Shown: in pieces, positions 1-8,419 of the stretch
Position numbering within the stretch: the first letter of the stretch is position 1
How the letters are laid out: every line of letters begins with the position of its first letter
Origin: Akkermansia sp.
GTDB lineage: Bacteria; Verrucomicrobiota; Verrucomicrobiia; Verrucomicrobiales; Akkermansiaceae
Direction: 5' to 3'
NCBI GenBank assembly: GCA_017555205.1
Contig: JAFZGW010000024.1
Location: forward strand, 1 to 64,000
DNA length: 64,000 nucleotides
Notes under the pieces: generated by a model
The model's input: the letters and a program-made list of their open reading frames with translations, nothing else
The model's database searches: none
What the model was told of the DNA's origin: nothing
Position numbers and translations under genes: made by a program

Positions 1-225
1 GATTGGTTCATTTTTTTTGCACCGCCAGTTTAACAGCTGGCACCCCAGAACTCAATCTCCATTTTTGTTTTCTTTTATTTCGTTGATATTTTTCTCCTCA
101 TAACCCCCTCTTTCTTTAGATCGCTTTTTGGACAGCTATGCTCATTCACTTCTCAGCCCCATCTTTTAGCTTGCATTACAAAAGAGAAAAAGGTAGACTG
201 AGAAAGTTACTTTTTCGTTTGCATT

Positions 226-2277
226 ATGAAATTATCCACCTCACTTCGGAATTTATTGTTAACCATAATAGCTATGGTTCCGGCTTCTGTATGCGCGTAT
301 ACCCTAGACTCTCAGATTGAAGCCAGCGGGTATCAAGCAGGAGACGCTTTCTCTCTTTCCTTTGCAATAAATGCGTACCAACGCCATACACAAAAAGCCA
401 ATTATAACTATTCTAGTATATCATGGAACCTTATTACCTTGGCAGAGGATTATTACGTGATGACACAGGCTCAGGAGTATGTCGGACTTTCCGCATCAAC
501 GAACAAAATGCAGAACACCGAGAATAAAGATCCCGGTTGGGCCGGCTCGACTTACGTTGATGACACTTTTACCTATAGTAGTGATGGGTACCTGTACAGC
601 TGGATTTCCCGGCATACCGACAACAAGCCTCTCAGCAATCTCTTAAACATGACGGTAACCATCGCATCCGATGGCACTGACAGCACATTAACCTTTACGT
701 TCCCCGACCGTAGTTCCAGCATCACGCTGAACAATGTGGTAATAAACGCCAATGATATTGAGATTCGAGATGACATCGCCTTTATCGGTTCTTTTAACCA
801 CAATGATACGCAATACAGCGTAGACGCAAACTACATAGAAATTACAGCCGGAGAAATACATCCCGGTGATCCCACTTTCTTTATAACCAGCAAAGAAGGC
901 GCAGATGTCCCCGTAAGATTACTCTCGCCTAATTCTTCTCCTTCCTTGACTTTTTCCGATTTTGACGGCAATTTCGGATGGTACGCCCGTTCCTACAATG
1001 ATGACGTGATCATCATTGAGCCGAAGTTCGAACATGGATATAATGGGAATATTATTGTACATGCCAACACTCAGCTGAGAAATATCAACGGTAGTAAATT
1101 GGATTCATCCGGGGAATCCGGGCTGGGGCTCTCCTACCTTGAAGCTCCCACTAACTACATCCGAGTGGAAGGGAATGGTGTACTCAATCTGCATGGCGGT
1201 GAGACATACCACCACATTATATTGGAGGAAGGTGGCATGTTGTATAACGGCGGCGGGCGTGACTTAGAACCTACTCAAGCCAGTCTGCCGGTTGTAGATT
1301 TAGAAGGTAATGCCATAGTAAAAGCAGATGATACATTTGGTATGATTGGTAAGGAATTCTCTACTGTTTACCTGAATTTGAACGGCCATACGCTGACCAA
1401 AACGGGGGATTCCACATTCCACCTTAGCCATGCCGTTGCAAATGCCGGTATCATTGACGTGCAGGAAGGGCGTGTAACTCTTAGCGCAGCCTATTATGAG
1501 AAAGAACCTCGTTCAGAGCACCCCAATAATCTTTCCGAGGTGGAGATAAAGCTGGCAAAAGGCGCCGAACTCATGGTAGAAACAAAAGAGTATGAAGCCG
1601 GCATAAGCTCAGTATATTCCGTGACGGGAGAAGGCTCTACTCTCCTGTTAGCTGATGCTGCTTTGCAGGTAGCCTCAGCAGATATCCTTTTGAAGGGAGA
1701 CCGTGACACCATGGGCGAAATTACCAACGTCAACATGATTTCGCAAGGGGTGTTGGGCAATGGCGATGGTGCCGTGATGAAGAACGTGTTGGTGCAACGC
1801 GCTCAGGGTAATATCGATATTTCTGATATTGAATTGCAGAATGTTCAAGTAGAGTCAGAAATAGGCACTCTGTCATTGACAGATGTTATTTTTACAGATG
1901 ATTGTACCTTCTCTGCCGGAACTGACAGTGAAATCAGTTTATCGAACGCCGCCCTTTCCCTTTCTCTGCAAGAGCAGCAAAGCGCAGGTGTTTACCTTGT
2001 CGATTTGTCCAATCTTTTCCATGGTTCTGTAACCGGCAATCTCACAATCGACTTAGATACCGAAGCTCTTTCGGCTGCAGGTTATACAACTATTCAGCTT
2101 AATTTCGGCACAGATGACATGACCGATTGCTCCGGCTTGCTCCTGAGCATGGATAACGCCACCTTCGCCGGAACAAACGGCCAGATTGCAGAGTTTAGAA
2201 TCATACCGGAACCCACTACTGCAACATTGAGCCTACTGGCTTTGGCTGCACTGGCCACTCGCCGTCGCCGCAAGTAA
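226..2277 (+). CDS. PEP-CTERM surface/secreted protein
   Basis: This 683-residue protein has an N-terminal signal peptide (residues about 1-24, ending near VCAYT) and a C-terminal sorting tail: PEPTTATLSLLALAALA followed by RRRRK-type basic residues. Such PEP-CTERM tails are known to be recognised by exosortase-like systems in Gram-negative bacteria with polysaccharide-rich envelopes. The middle part is rich in Asn, Gly, Ser and Thr with short beta-strand-like repeats (for example NLNGHTLTKTGDSTFHL), consistent with a passenger-like beta-helix, but no catalytic motif is visible. It stands alone in front of a terminator. Function unknown; likely displayed at or shed from the cell surface. Confidence 0.85.
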   Translation: MKLSTSLRNLLLTIIAMVPASVCAYTLDSQIEASGYQAGDAFSLSFAINAYQRHTQKANYNYSSISWNLITLAEDYYVMTQAQEYVGLSASTNKMQNTENKDPGWAGSTYVDDTFTYSSDGYLYSWISRHTDNKPLSNLLNMTVTIASDGTDSTLTFTFPDRSSSITLNNVVINANDIEIRDDIAFIGSFNHNDTQYSVDANYIEITAGEIHPGDPTFFITSKEGADVPVRLLSPNSSPSLTFSDFDGNFGWYARSYNDDVIIIEPKFEHGYNGNIIVHANTQLRNINGSKLDSSGESGLGLSYLEAPTNYIRVEGNGVLNLHGGETYHHIILEEGGMLYNGGGRDLEPTQASLPVVDLEGNAIVKADDTFGMIGKEFSTVYLNLNGHTLTKTGDSTFHLSHAVANAGIIDVQEGRVTLSAAYYEKEPRSEHPNNLSEVEIKLAKGAELMVETKEYEAGISSVYSVTGEGSTLLLADAALQVASADILLKGDRDTMGEITNVNMISQGVLGNGDGAVMKNVLVQRAQGNIDISDIELQNVQVESEIGTLSLTDVIFTDDCTFSAGTDSEISLSNAALSLSLQEQQSAGVYLVDLSNLFHGSVTGNLTIDLDTEALSAAGYTTIQLNFGTDDMTDCSGLLLSMDNATFAGTNGQIAEFRIIPEPTTATLSLLALAALATRRRRK

Positions 2278-2296
2278 GGAATCTCAAGTTATTTTC

Positions 2297-2338
2297 AAAA
2301 GTCGCTGCTTCTATCTTGAGGCAGCGGCTTTTCTTTTG
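2297..2338 (+). terminator. Rho-independent terminator after PEP-CTERM gene
   Basis: A 12-bp stem (AAAAGTCGCTGC pairing with GCAGCGGCTTTT, one G-T pair) with a 12-nt loop is followed by a T-rich run, 20 bp after the stop codon. Confidence 0.85.
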
Positions 2339-2381
2339 AGGAGTGCCCTCACTGAATTTTTGATTATTACTCGGAAAATGT

Positions 2382-2410
2382 TTGATTGTATGGGAGATGT
2401 GGCGTACAAT
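2382..2410 (+). promoter_or_regulatory. Sigma70-like promoter of ankyrin gene
   Basis: TTGATT, 17 bp, TACAAT. The -10 ends 7 nt before the ATG at 2418, so the transcript would begin at or next to that codon. In-frame start codons further upstream lie inside the promoter and are excluded. Confidence 0.5.
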
Positions 2411-2417
2411 GTACGCC

Positions 2418-4673
2418 ATGAGTATCAAAGAGGAACATAAGGGGTGTGGTAGTATGAGGAATGCCGCCGTGTGTATGCTGGCACTGGCGCTGGGGGGACT
2501 GAGTTTTGCCGGAACGATGTATGCTTTTTATCGTGGTCATACCAGCGGTGAGAAATCGAATTCACCGGTATACAAATTATTTGAACGTCAATCGCCGGAA
2601 AGGGCTGATGCCCCGGCTGCGGATGCTTGGGTGATGGCGGGAAATACCGGTGCGCTGAGGTTGGCGCTCGCTGAGGGAATGCCGAAAGCGGAAGCGGAGC
2701 GCTTGCTGCGTTTGGCTGCTTTACACGGCCGGGTGGAGTGTATGGAGCTGTTGCTGCAGCAGCCCGATATTGCCCCGACAACATGGCCCGATGGGGGCAA
2801 GGGGCTGGTGATGGCGGCCTTGCTCTCGGGAAAAAAGGACGCGGTGCGCTTGTTGTTGCAAGATGATAGCCCGCTGCAGAGCGCCGTATCGCCATTGGCT
2901 CGCTGTGTTATGCTGGGGGATGCCGCAGAACTGCGCCGCTTGATACAGGCCGGGGCTGTTGAGCTGAAACCGGTGACGGAGTTTGCAGGATTACGATATA
3001 TACCGTTGCTGCACATGGCCGCAGCTGCGGGAGACGCTGAGTGTTTGCGTGTGTTGTTGGATACGCCGTGGGTGAATGTAGAGGAGCGCGATTTTGAAAA
3101 TTGCAGCGCGCATTACAGGGCTGTGCAATCCGGCAGTTCAGAGTGTGTGAGGTTGCTTGCCTGCCATCCTGCTACGGATGAGGTGGCTTGGAAGTGGTAT
3201 TATGCCGACCCTATTAAGGAGGCTGTGGTGAAGAACCGCGCCGATTTGGTGGAACTGTTGGTGGTGCGCCGGGCAAATTTAAAATTTGCGGAAGAGGTTT
3301 TGTTGCATGCCGCCGAGTTGGGGCGGGTGGAGTGTATAAAGGCAGTGCTGGCAAAGGATGAAATTCTGCCCGCTAGAACCAACATTGAGGGCAACACCGC
3401 CCTGCATATAGCTGCTCGCTGCGGGCAGGCGGAAGCTCTGCGCGAGTTGCTGACTGCCGCGCCGTTACCGTTGAATTCGCGCAATAACGCCGGTGAGACC
3501 CCGCTGCAGTTGGCGCTGAAAGCCGGGCATGGAGCCTGTGCTGAGCTGCTGGCTCAGGCCGGGGCCGAGTTTGAGCAGGTGGCGGATTTGCCTTTCGATA
3601 CCGACTATCCTATTACCCTCACCCTTGTGCGCGGTTTGTTGCCCTCGGGCTCCGATTGGATGACGGCTCGCAATAAGCAGGGAAATACCCTGTTGCACTT
3701 GGCCGCAGAGCAGGGGCGAGCTGACAGCGTGCGCATGTTGTTGGCTTTGCCCGCAGTGAATGTAAATGCCCTTAACCTGAATGGGGAATCCCCGCTTCAG
3801 TTGGCTGTGGACAATGGGCACACGGAGTGTGTGCGGTTGCTGGTCGAGGCTAAGGGGATTGATTTGAACCAAGTGGCGGAAACGCTGAATGTTGCCATGG
3901 TGAATGATAAGGATATAACGGCCGTAGAGCCGCTTCTGCGGGCGGAGTTGTTGTCTTGCCGCCATGTGTTGCACAGCGTTTGCGGGCGCAATGAGCCGGA
4001 GCTTGCCGCGCGCTTGCTGGCTTTGCCGGGGGTGAATGCTGATATTCGGAATATTGATTCCATGACCCTATTGGCATACGCCGCGCGGTTTGGCGCTACG
4101 AAAACGCTGCGTTACCTACTTGAAAAACAGCCGCATCTTCTGAATGAAATCGATTTAAGCGGTCGAACCCCGCTGGGCTTGGCTGTTTCATACGCCGACC
4201 ATGAGACCTTGGCTGAGCTGCTCCGTGCCCCCGGGGTTAATCTGGCCGCGCGAGATGATTTTGGGCGCACGGTGGTTCATTCGATTATGGATGAACGGTA
4301 TACTGAGGATACGCAGTTTGATGCCGAAAACAAACTGCCCCTGTTAGTTGCCGCCGGAGTCGATATGAATGCCGAGGGGCCGGGCGGGCGTACTCCGTTG
4401 GGCGATGCCGTGTACCGCAACCAGCTTATTCTTACTAAGCAGTTGCTCGCTACCCCGGGGGTGGATGCCAATCGACTCGATTCTGCCGGGTTCGCTCCCA
4501 TTCACTACGCTGTTTTGCAAGATGCATACGATGCCCTGAAACTACTGCTGGCATCCCCTGATGTAAATCGTAATTTGCCCGATAAATGGGGGCGCACCCC
4601 TGCGGAGCTGATTAGGATGAGGAAGGAAAGTGAGTGCCACAACCTCCTCTCCGAGTTCCCCGCAACCAACTGA
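2418..4673 (+). CDS. Membrane-anchored or periplasmic ankyrin-repeat protein
   Basis: About 751 residues. A hydrophobic segment (VCMLALALGGLSFAGTMYAF) near residues 18-38 looks like a signal anchor or signal peptide. The rest is made of roughly 18-20 ankyrin repeats of about 33 residues with the usual TPLQLA / GHTECVRLL consensus (for example GNTLLHLAAEQGRADSVRML). Ankyrin repeats bind proteins; no enzymatic domain is visible. The start at 2418 is chosen because the promoter -10 lies 7 nt upstream; ATG 2454, preceded by an AAGGGG ribosome site, is the main alternative and would begin directly at the signal sequence. A terminator follows. Partner unknown. A second ankyrin protein lies at 37463-40609. 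Confidence 0.85.
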   Translation: MSIKEEHKGCGSMRNAAVCMLALALGGLSFAGTMYAFYRGHTSGEKSNSPVYKLFERQSPERADAPAADAWVMAGNTGALRLALAEGMPKAEAERLLRLAALHGRVECMELLLQQPDIAPTTWPDGGKGLVMAALLSGKKDAVRLLLQDDSPLQSAVSPLARCVMLGDAAELRRLIQAGAVELKPVTEFAGLRYIPLLHMAAAAGDAECLRVLLDTPWVNVEERDFENCSAHYRAVQSGSSECVRLLACHPATDEVAWKWYYADPIKEAVVKNRADLVELLVVRRANLKFAEEVLLHAAELGRVECIKAVLAKDEILPARTNIEGNTALHIAARCGQAEALRELLTAAPLPLNSRNNAGETPLQLALKAGHGACAELLAQAGAEFEQVADLPFDTDYPITLTLVRGLLPSGSDWMTARNKQGNTLLHLAAEQGRADSVRMLLALPAVNVNALNLNGESPLQLAVDNGHTECVRLLVEAKGIDLNQVAETLNVAMVNDKDITAVEPLLRAELLSCRHVLHSVCGRNEPELAARLLALPGVNADIRNIDSMTLLAYAARFGATKTLRYLLEKQPHLLNEIDLSGRTPLGLAVSYADHETLAELLRAPGVNLAARDDFGRTVVHSIMDERYTEDTQFDAENKLPLLVAAGVDMNAEGPGGRTPLGDAVYRNQLILTKQLLATPGVDANRLDSAGFAPIHYAVLQDAYDALKLLLASPDVNRNLPDKWGRTPAELIRMRKESECHNLLSEFPATN

Positions 4674-4700
4674 TGCGGGGCTCGGTGCCTGAAACAAGAA

Positions 4701-4734
4701 AAACCGCCTCAATCCTGAGATTGAGGCGGTTTTT
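4701..4734. terminator. Bidirectional terminator
   Basis: Perfect stem AAACCGCCTCAATC / GATTGAGGCGGTTT with a 4-nt CTGA loop, an A-run on the left and a T-run on the right. It can end the ankyrin transcript on the plus strand and the tRNA-Val transcript on the minus strand. Confidence 0.85.
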
Positions 4735-4735
4735 A

Positions 4736-4807
4736 TACGCAGTATAAGATTCGAACTTATGACCCCATCCGTGTGAAGGATGTGCTCTACCACTGAGCTA
4801 ACTGCGC
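4736..4807 (-). tRNA. tRNA-Val (anticodon CAC)
   Basis: Read on the minus strand it folds as a 72-nt cloverleaf: acceptor GCGCAGT/ACTGCGT (one G-T pair), D-arm GCTC/GAGC, anticodon stem CATCC/GGATG with loop TTCACAC (anticodon CAC, reading GUG), T-loop TTCGAAT, discriminator A. The 3' CCA is not encoded. Confidence 0.92.
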
Positions 4808-4891
4808 TTTTTTCACTCGGAATGAGTGCGGCGGGATTTTAGCGTATTTGGTGGCGTATTGCAAGCTTTTTTTGTGTTTTTTCTTACAAAA

Positions 4892-5773
4892 TCAGCTTTC
4901 CTCATTGTTGATGATAGTTTCGCGGGTTTCTTTAGCGCCTGTGAGCCAGCGGAGTACACCGGCGCGGTCTTGATCTTCGAGCAAGAAGATGAGGCGGTGC
5001 AAATCGTTCACGCAGTTGGTCAGTACTTGGCGAATGGCAACGTCGTTTTCCCACAAGATGTCAGCCCACATACCGGCGGCACCAGAGCATACTCGCGTGG
5101 TGTCCCGAAAACCACTGGCGGCTAAGCGCTGCAGGTCGGGCAGGGGGACATCGCCGGGTAGGGCATTGCGCGCGGCTAGAGCTGCCATGATATGGGGCAT
5201 GTGAGATATGCGGGCTACGGCGCGGTCGTGGTGGCCTGCTTGCATGTTGTAAGTGCGGCAACCGAGAGCCTGCCAGAACTCGGCCAGGCGTTGCTCGAGT
5301 TCAGCCGGTACTCCATGGGGATTGGTGAGTGCTACGGTGGCGCCTTGCAGCAGGGTGGTGGTGGCATGCTCCAATCCCTGCTTTTCGGCTCCGGCCATGG
5401 GGTGCGAGCCTATGAACATGCGACCTCGATCGGTAAGTAGTTCGCCCGTGGTGCGGTGTACATAGGCTTTCACGGAACCGACATCGGTAACGAGTGCCTT
5501 TTTGCTGATAGCCGGCAATATAAGCCGCGCGAGCTCTTCAAATGCCCCGATGGGCGTGGCGAAGATAATGAGGTCGGCGCCGTCTGCAGCCGCACGGGCA
5601 TCGGTATAGGTGTGGGTAATTCCCAGGCTGTTAGCCAGTTGCAGTGGCTGCTCCCTGCGTGCCCACAGTCTCAGTTCGCAGGTCGGCATTTGCTCGCGAA
5701 CCGAGAGGGCGATAGAGCCACCCAGCAGCCCGGGGCCATAAATGGTGACGGTGTGGAAGGGTGGCTCTTGCAT
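4892..5773 (-). CDS. tyrA: Prephenate dehydrogenase
   Basis: A 293-residue cytoplasmic NAD(P)-dependent enzyme that oxidatively decarboxylates prephenate to 4-hydroxyphenylpyruvate in tyrosine synthesis. The Rossmann motif GPGLLGGS lies at residues 13-20, the family signature GSHPMAGAEKQG near residue 122, and the helical dimerisation half contains SHMPHIMAALAA (His of the substrate region) and GFRDTTR. Length is typical of a stand-alone dehydrogenase domain without fused chorismate mutase or ACT domain. It starts 6 bp after the upstream lipoprotein gene and is probably co-transcribed with it from the promoter at 6492-6520. Confidence 0.92.
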   Translation of the reverse strand: MQEPPFHTVTIYGPGLLGGSIALSVREQMPTCELRLWARREQPLQLANSLGITHTYTDARAAADGADLIIFATPIGAFEELARLILPAISKKALVTDVGSVKAYVHRTTGELLTDRGRMFIGSHPMAGAEKQGLEHATTTLLQGATVALTNPHGVPAELEQRLAEFWQALGCRTYNMQAGHHDRAVARISHMPHIMAALAARNALPGDVPLPDLQRLAASGFRDTTRVCSGAAGMWADILWENDVAIRQVLTNCVNDLHRLIFLLEDQDRAGVLRWLTGAKETRETIINNEES

Positions 5774-5779
5774 GGTGGG

Positions 5780-6463
5780 TTAAGGTACGATGAATTTGAA
5801 GTTAGTGCCCTTGACTTTCAGCACCTTGCCGCTGGGGTGGGTTTTGCCGGTCTTGGGGTCAATGATACGGATTGTCTTTGTGGGGTCGAGCGGGTTGTAT
5901 ACACGGATGGGGTCACCCTCCACCTTGGTGGCTACGGGGATGGGTCCGGTGTTGGTGATAAGCTTGGGATCCGTGGGGGGCTCGGCGCCATCGGGGGTCG
6001 GCGGGGTGACTGTAGTCACCACAGGCGGTTGCACCGCAGGAGCCGGCGTAGGAGCCGGTGCCGGTTCAACTACGGGTGCGGGCGGGGTGTAGCCTTGGGT
6101 GATGTGTGAGCCGGTGGCCGGTTTGGGAGTAGTCGGCTTGGGCGCAGCCGGTTTAGGTGCGGGCGTGGTGGGGTACACCGTGGGTACGGGCTGTGCTGCC
6201 GGGCGTGCTACCGGTGCGGGCTGCAGGGTTGGGGTGAGCACGGCTGTGTAGCCGGGTGCCACAGGCTGCTGCACTGCGGGAGCCCATGTGCCGGGGCGGG
6301 GAGCAGGAGTTTGCACCATGATGGGTGCCTGTGTTTGCACATGCTGTTGCGGGCGCCTGGTGTACGGCATTTCCGGCACGGGGTTGGAGTGGTACACGCA
6401 TGAGCTGAGCGTGCACCCCAACACGGCCGCTGTTATCGCAGAAAATGAAAGTCTGTTTTTCAT
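5780..6463 (-). CDS. Proline-rich lipoprotein
   Basis: A 227-residue predicted lipoprotein: the signal peptide MKNRLSFSAITAAVLGC continues to the lipobox LSSC, placing the lipidated Cys near residue 21. A long Pro/Ala/Thr-rich linker (repeats such as PAPVARPAAQP and KPAAPKPTTPKP) follows. A short ordered C-terminal part (about 60 residues, with IRIIDPKTGKTHPSGKVLKV) may be a small beta domain. The start was placed at the Met that begins the signal peptide, 29 nt after a good promoter. The linker suggests it spans periplasm or peptidoglycan. It is the first gene of a two-gene operon with tyrA, with no evident functional link. Product not recognised. Confidence 0.75.
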   Translation of the reverse strand: MKNRLSFSAITAAVLGCTLSSCVYHSNPVPEMPYTRRPQQHVQTQAPIMVQTPAPRPGTWAPAVQQPVAPGYTAVLTPTLQPAPVARPAAQPVPTVYPTTPAPKPAAPKPTTPKPATGSHITQGYTPPAPVVEPAPAPTPAPAVQPPVVTTVTPPTPDGAEPPTDPKLITNTGPIPVATKVEGDPIRVYNPLDPTKTIRIIDPKTGKTHPSGKVLKVKGTNFKFIVP

Positions 6464-6491
6464 GAGTCGAGAAAGCTTTTTTACAGAGTGA

Positions 6492-6520
6492 ATTTTATGG
6501 TCTTTTGCTGTGAAAGTCAA
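6492..6520 (-). promoter_or_regulatory. Promoter of lipoprotein-tyrA operon
   Basis: On the minus strand: TTGACT, 17 bp, TAAAAT, close to the sigma70 consensus, followed by a leader of roughly 20-29 nt before ATG 6463. Confidence 0.7.
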
Positions 6521-6550
6521 CAGTAAATCGCGTATTATGTGCCTTTGGAC

Positions 6551-6579
6551 TTGAAAAAGAGCTGTTCGGGGGGTAATAT
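6551..6579 (+). promoter_or_regulatory. Promoter of ispG, leaderless type
   Basis: TTGAAA, 17 bp, TAATAT. Only 6 nt separate the -10 from ATG 6586, which predicts a transcript beginning at the start codon. Confidence 0.55.
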
Positions 6580-6585
6580 AATGCC

Positions 6586-8331
6586 ATGAACTCATTGTTG
6601 CATTGTGCCAATCTTTTCCGTTATTCCCGCCGTGTTTCCCGTGAAGTTCAGGTGGGGAATTTGGGTTTGGGTGGGGCGAATCCTATTCGCATACAATCCA
6701 TGCTCACCAGTTCAACGCTCGATACAGCCGCCTGTGTGAAAGAGGCGCTGGCTCTGGCAGATGCCGGCTGTGAGATTATTCGCCTGACGGCTCAGACCCG
6801 TGTATTTGCCGCAAATCTGGAGCACATTTCGCGTGAGCTTCGTGCTGCCGGTTGCACGGTTCCGTTGGTGGCAGATATTCACTTTAAGCCCGATGCCGCG
6901 ATGGAGGCTGCTAAGTGGGTGGAGAAGATTCGCGTGAATCCCGGTAATTTCATTGATAAGAAGAAGTTTGTGGAGCGCGATTATACGGACTATGAGTACG
7001 AAGAAGAGCTTGAGCGTGTGCGCGCGGCATTCACCCCGCTGGTGTTGTTCTGCAAAGAGCATGGGCGCGCTATGCGACTGGGGGCCAACCATGGCTCACT
7101 TTCGGACCGTATTCTCAATCGCTATGGAGATACCCCCGAGGGTATGGTCGAGAGCGCTCTGGAGTTCGCTCGTGTGGCTCGCGAGCTGGATTACCATCAG
7201 TTGGTGTTTTCGATGAAGTCATCGAATGTGAAGGTGATGATTCAGGCTTATCGCCTGTTGGTTAAACGCTTGGCTGAAGAGGGGGCTGATTGGAACTACC
7301 CCATTCACTTGGGTGTGACAGAGGCCGGTGAGGGCGAGGATGCCCGTATTAAGAGCGCGACCGGTATCGGTTCTCTATTGGCAGACGGTATAGGTGACAC
7401 CCTGCGCGTTTCCCTTACGGAAGACCCGGTATATGAGGTGGCCCCCGGTTTTGAGCTGGCAGCCGGCTATCAACCTGGGGCTGAGCAGCCCGATGGCGGT
7501 CCGGTGGAGTCTCCTGCTGCGTCTTTTGACCCCTTCAGCTACAGCAAGCGTATGGCTGAATTGTTGACGGTCAATGGGGTGACACTCGGGTGGAATGAGC
7601 CGGTGCGAGTGGTACTGCCGCAGGCTGCCTGTGCTGAGCTCGACCCGGCTGAGATGCGTGATTTCATGCCCGAGCTTGCCTATGAAGATTGCGGAGCAGT
7701 GGAGGTAGACCCCTGCAATCCTGCCGACTTGGCACCCTTGCAGGACTGCCCCGCCACTCTAGTAACGGTTAAGGACGGTGTGCAGATGCCTGTGCCGCAG
7801 GCATTCCGCCTGTTGGCTGCTCTTATTCCCTCTCGCCATAGTATTTTGCTGAAGGATACTCTTGGTGCTCCGGCTAAGCTGAGTGCTGCTATGGCAGCCG
7901 GTGTAAACGTTGGCTCTCTGCTTTGCGATGGTATCGGCAACGCTGTGCTGATTCGTGGTGAGGCAGAGCCTGCGAAGGCTGCTTATCTTGGCTACAATGT
8001 CTTGCAGGCTGCCGGCGTGCGTTTGAGCAAGACGGAATATGTCTCCTGCCCCTCGTGCGGTCGCACCCTTTACAACATACAGGAGGCCGCCGCTCGTATT
8101 CGCAAGGCTACAGGTCACCTCAAGGGGGTGAAAATTGCCATCATGGGCTGTATTGTTAACGGCCCCGGTGAGATGAGCGATGCCGATTTCGGCTATGTGG
8201 GTGGTGCTCCGAACAAGATTAACCTCTATGTAGGTCACAACCCCGTTGAGCTCAATATCCCGCAGGAGGAGGCCGTTGAGCGCCTGATTGAGCTTATTCG
8301 CAGTCACGGTCGCTGGGTTGACCCCGCCTGA
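6586..8331 (+). CDS. ispG: 4-hydroxy-3-methylbut-2-enyl diphosphate synthase
   Basis: A 581-residue [4Fe-4S] enzyme of the MEP (non-mevalonate) isoprenoid pathway, converting methylerythritol cyclodiphosphate to HMBPP. The N-terminal TIM-barrel carries NPIRIQSM and LVADIHFKPDAAMEAA; the C-terminal reductase domain has the cluster cysteines in CPSCGRT and MGCIVNGPGE. It is the long form, with a large insertion between the domains (about residues 295-460), known from plants, Chlamydiae, Bacteroidetes and relatives, against about 370 residues in E. coli. The start fits the family N-terminus and a promoter directly upstream. Monocistronic: a strong terminator follows. Confidence 0.96.
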   Translation: MNSLLHCANLFRYSRRVSREVQVGNLGLGGANPIRIQSMLTSSTLDTAACVKEALALADAGCEIIRLTAQTRVFAANLEHISRELRAAGCTVPLVADIHFKPDAAMEAAKWVEKIRVNPGNFIDKKKFVERDYTDYEYEEELERVRAAFTPLVLFCKEHGRAMRLGANHGSLSDRILNRYGDTPEGMVESALEFARVARELDYHQLVFSMKSSNVKVMIQAYRLLVKRLAEEGADWNYPIHLGVTEAGEGEDARIKSATGIGSLLADGIGDTLRVSLTEDPVYEVAPGFELAAGYQPGAEQPDGGPVESPAASFDPFSYSKRMAELLTVNGVTLGWNEPVRVVLPQAACAELDPAEMRDFMPELAYEDCGAVEVDPCNPADLAPLQDCPATLVTVKDGVQMPVPQAFRLLAALIPSRHSILLKDTLGAPAKLSAAMAAGVNVGSLLCDGIGNAVLIRGEAEPAKAAYLGYNVLQAAGVRLSKTEYVSCPSCGRTLYNIQEAAARIRKATGHLKGVKIAIMGCIVNGPGEMSDADFGYVGGAPNKINLYVGHNPVELNIPQEEAVERLIELIRSHGRWVDPA

Positions 8332-8362
8332 TATGGCGTTTAGGCTCGCTTAGAGATATATG

Positions 8363-8396
8363 AAAGCCCGCAGTTCGTTGGAGCTGCGGGCTTTTT
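8363..8396 (+). terminator. Terminator after ispG
   Basis: Stem AAAGCCCGCAG / CTGCGGGCTTT with a 9-10 nt loop followed by a T-run; the convergent GT10 gene ends 24 bp further on and may share it. Confidence 0.9.
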
Positions 8397-8419
8397 AAAT
8401 AAGAAATGCGAAGTCGCTT

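Noticed and set aside
138-320. 60-residue open frame at the window start
   Set aside because: It overlaps the start of the PEP-CTERM gene in another frame and has no signal or family features.
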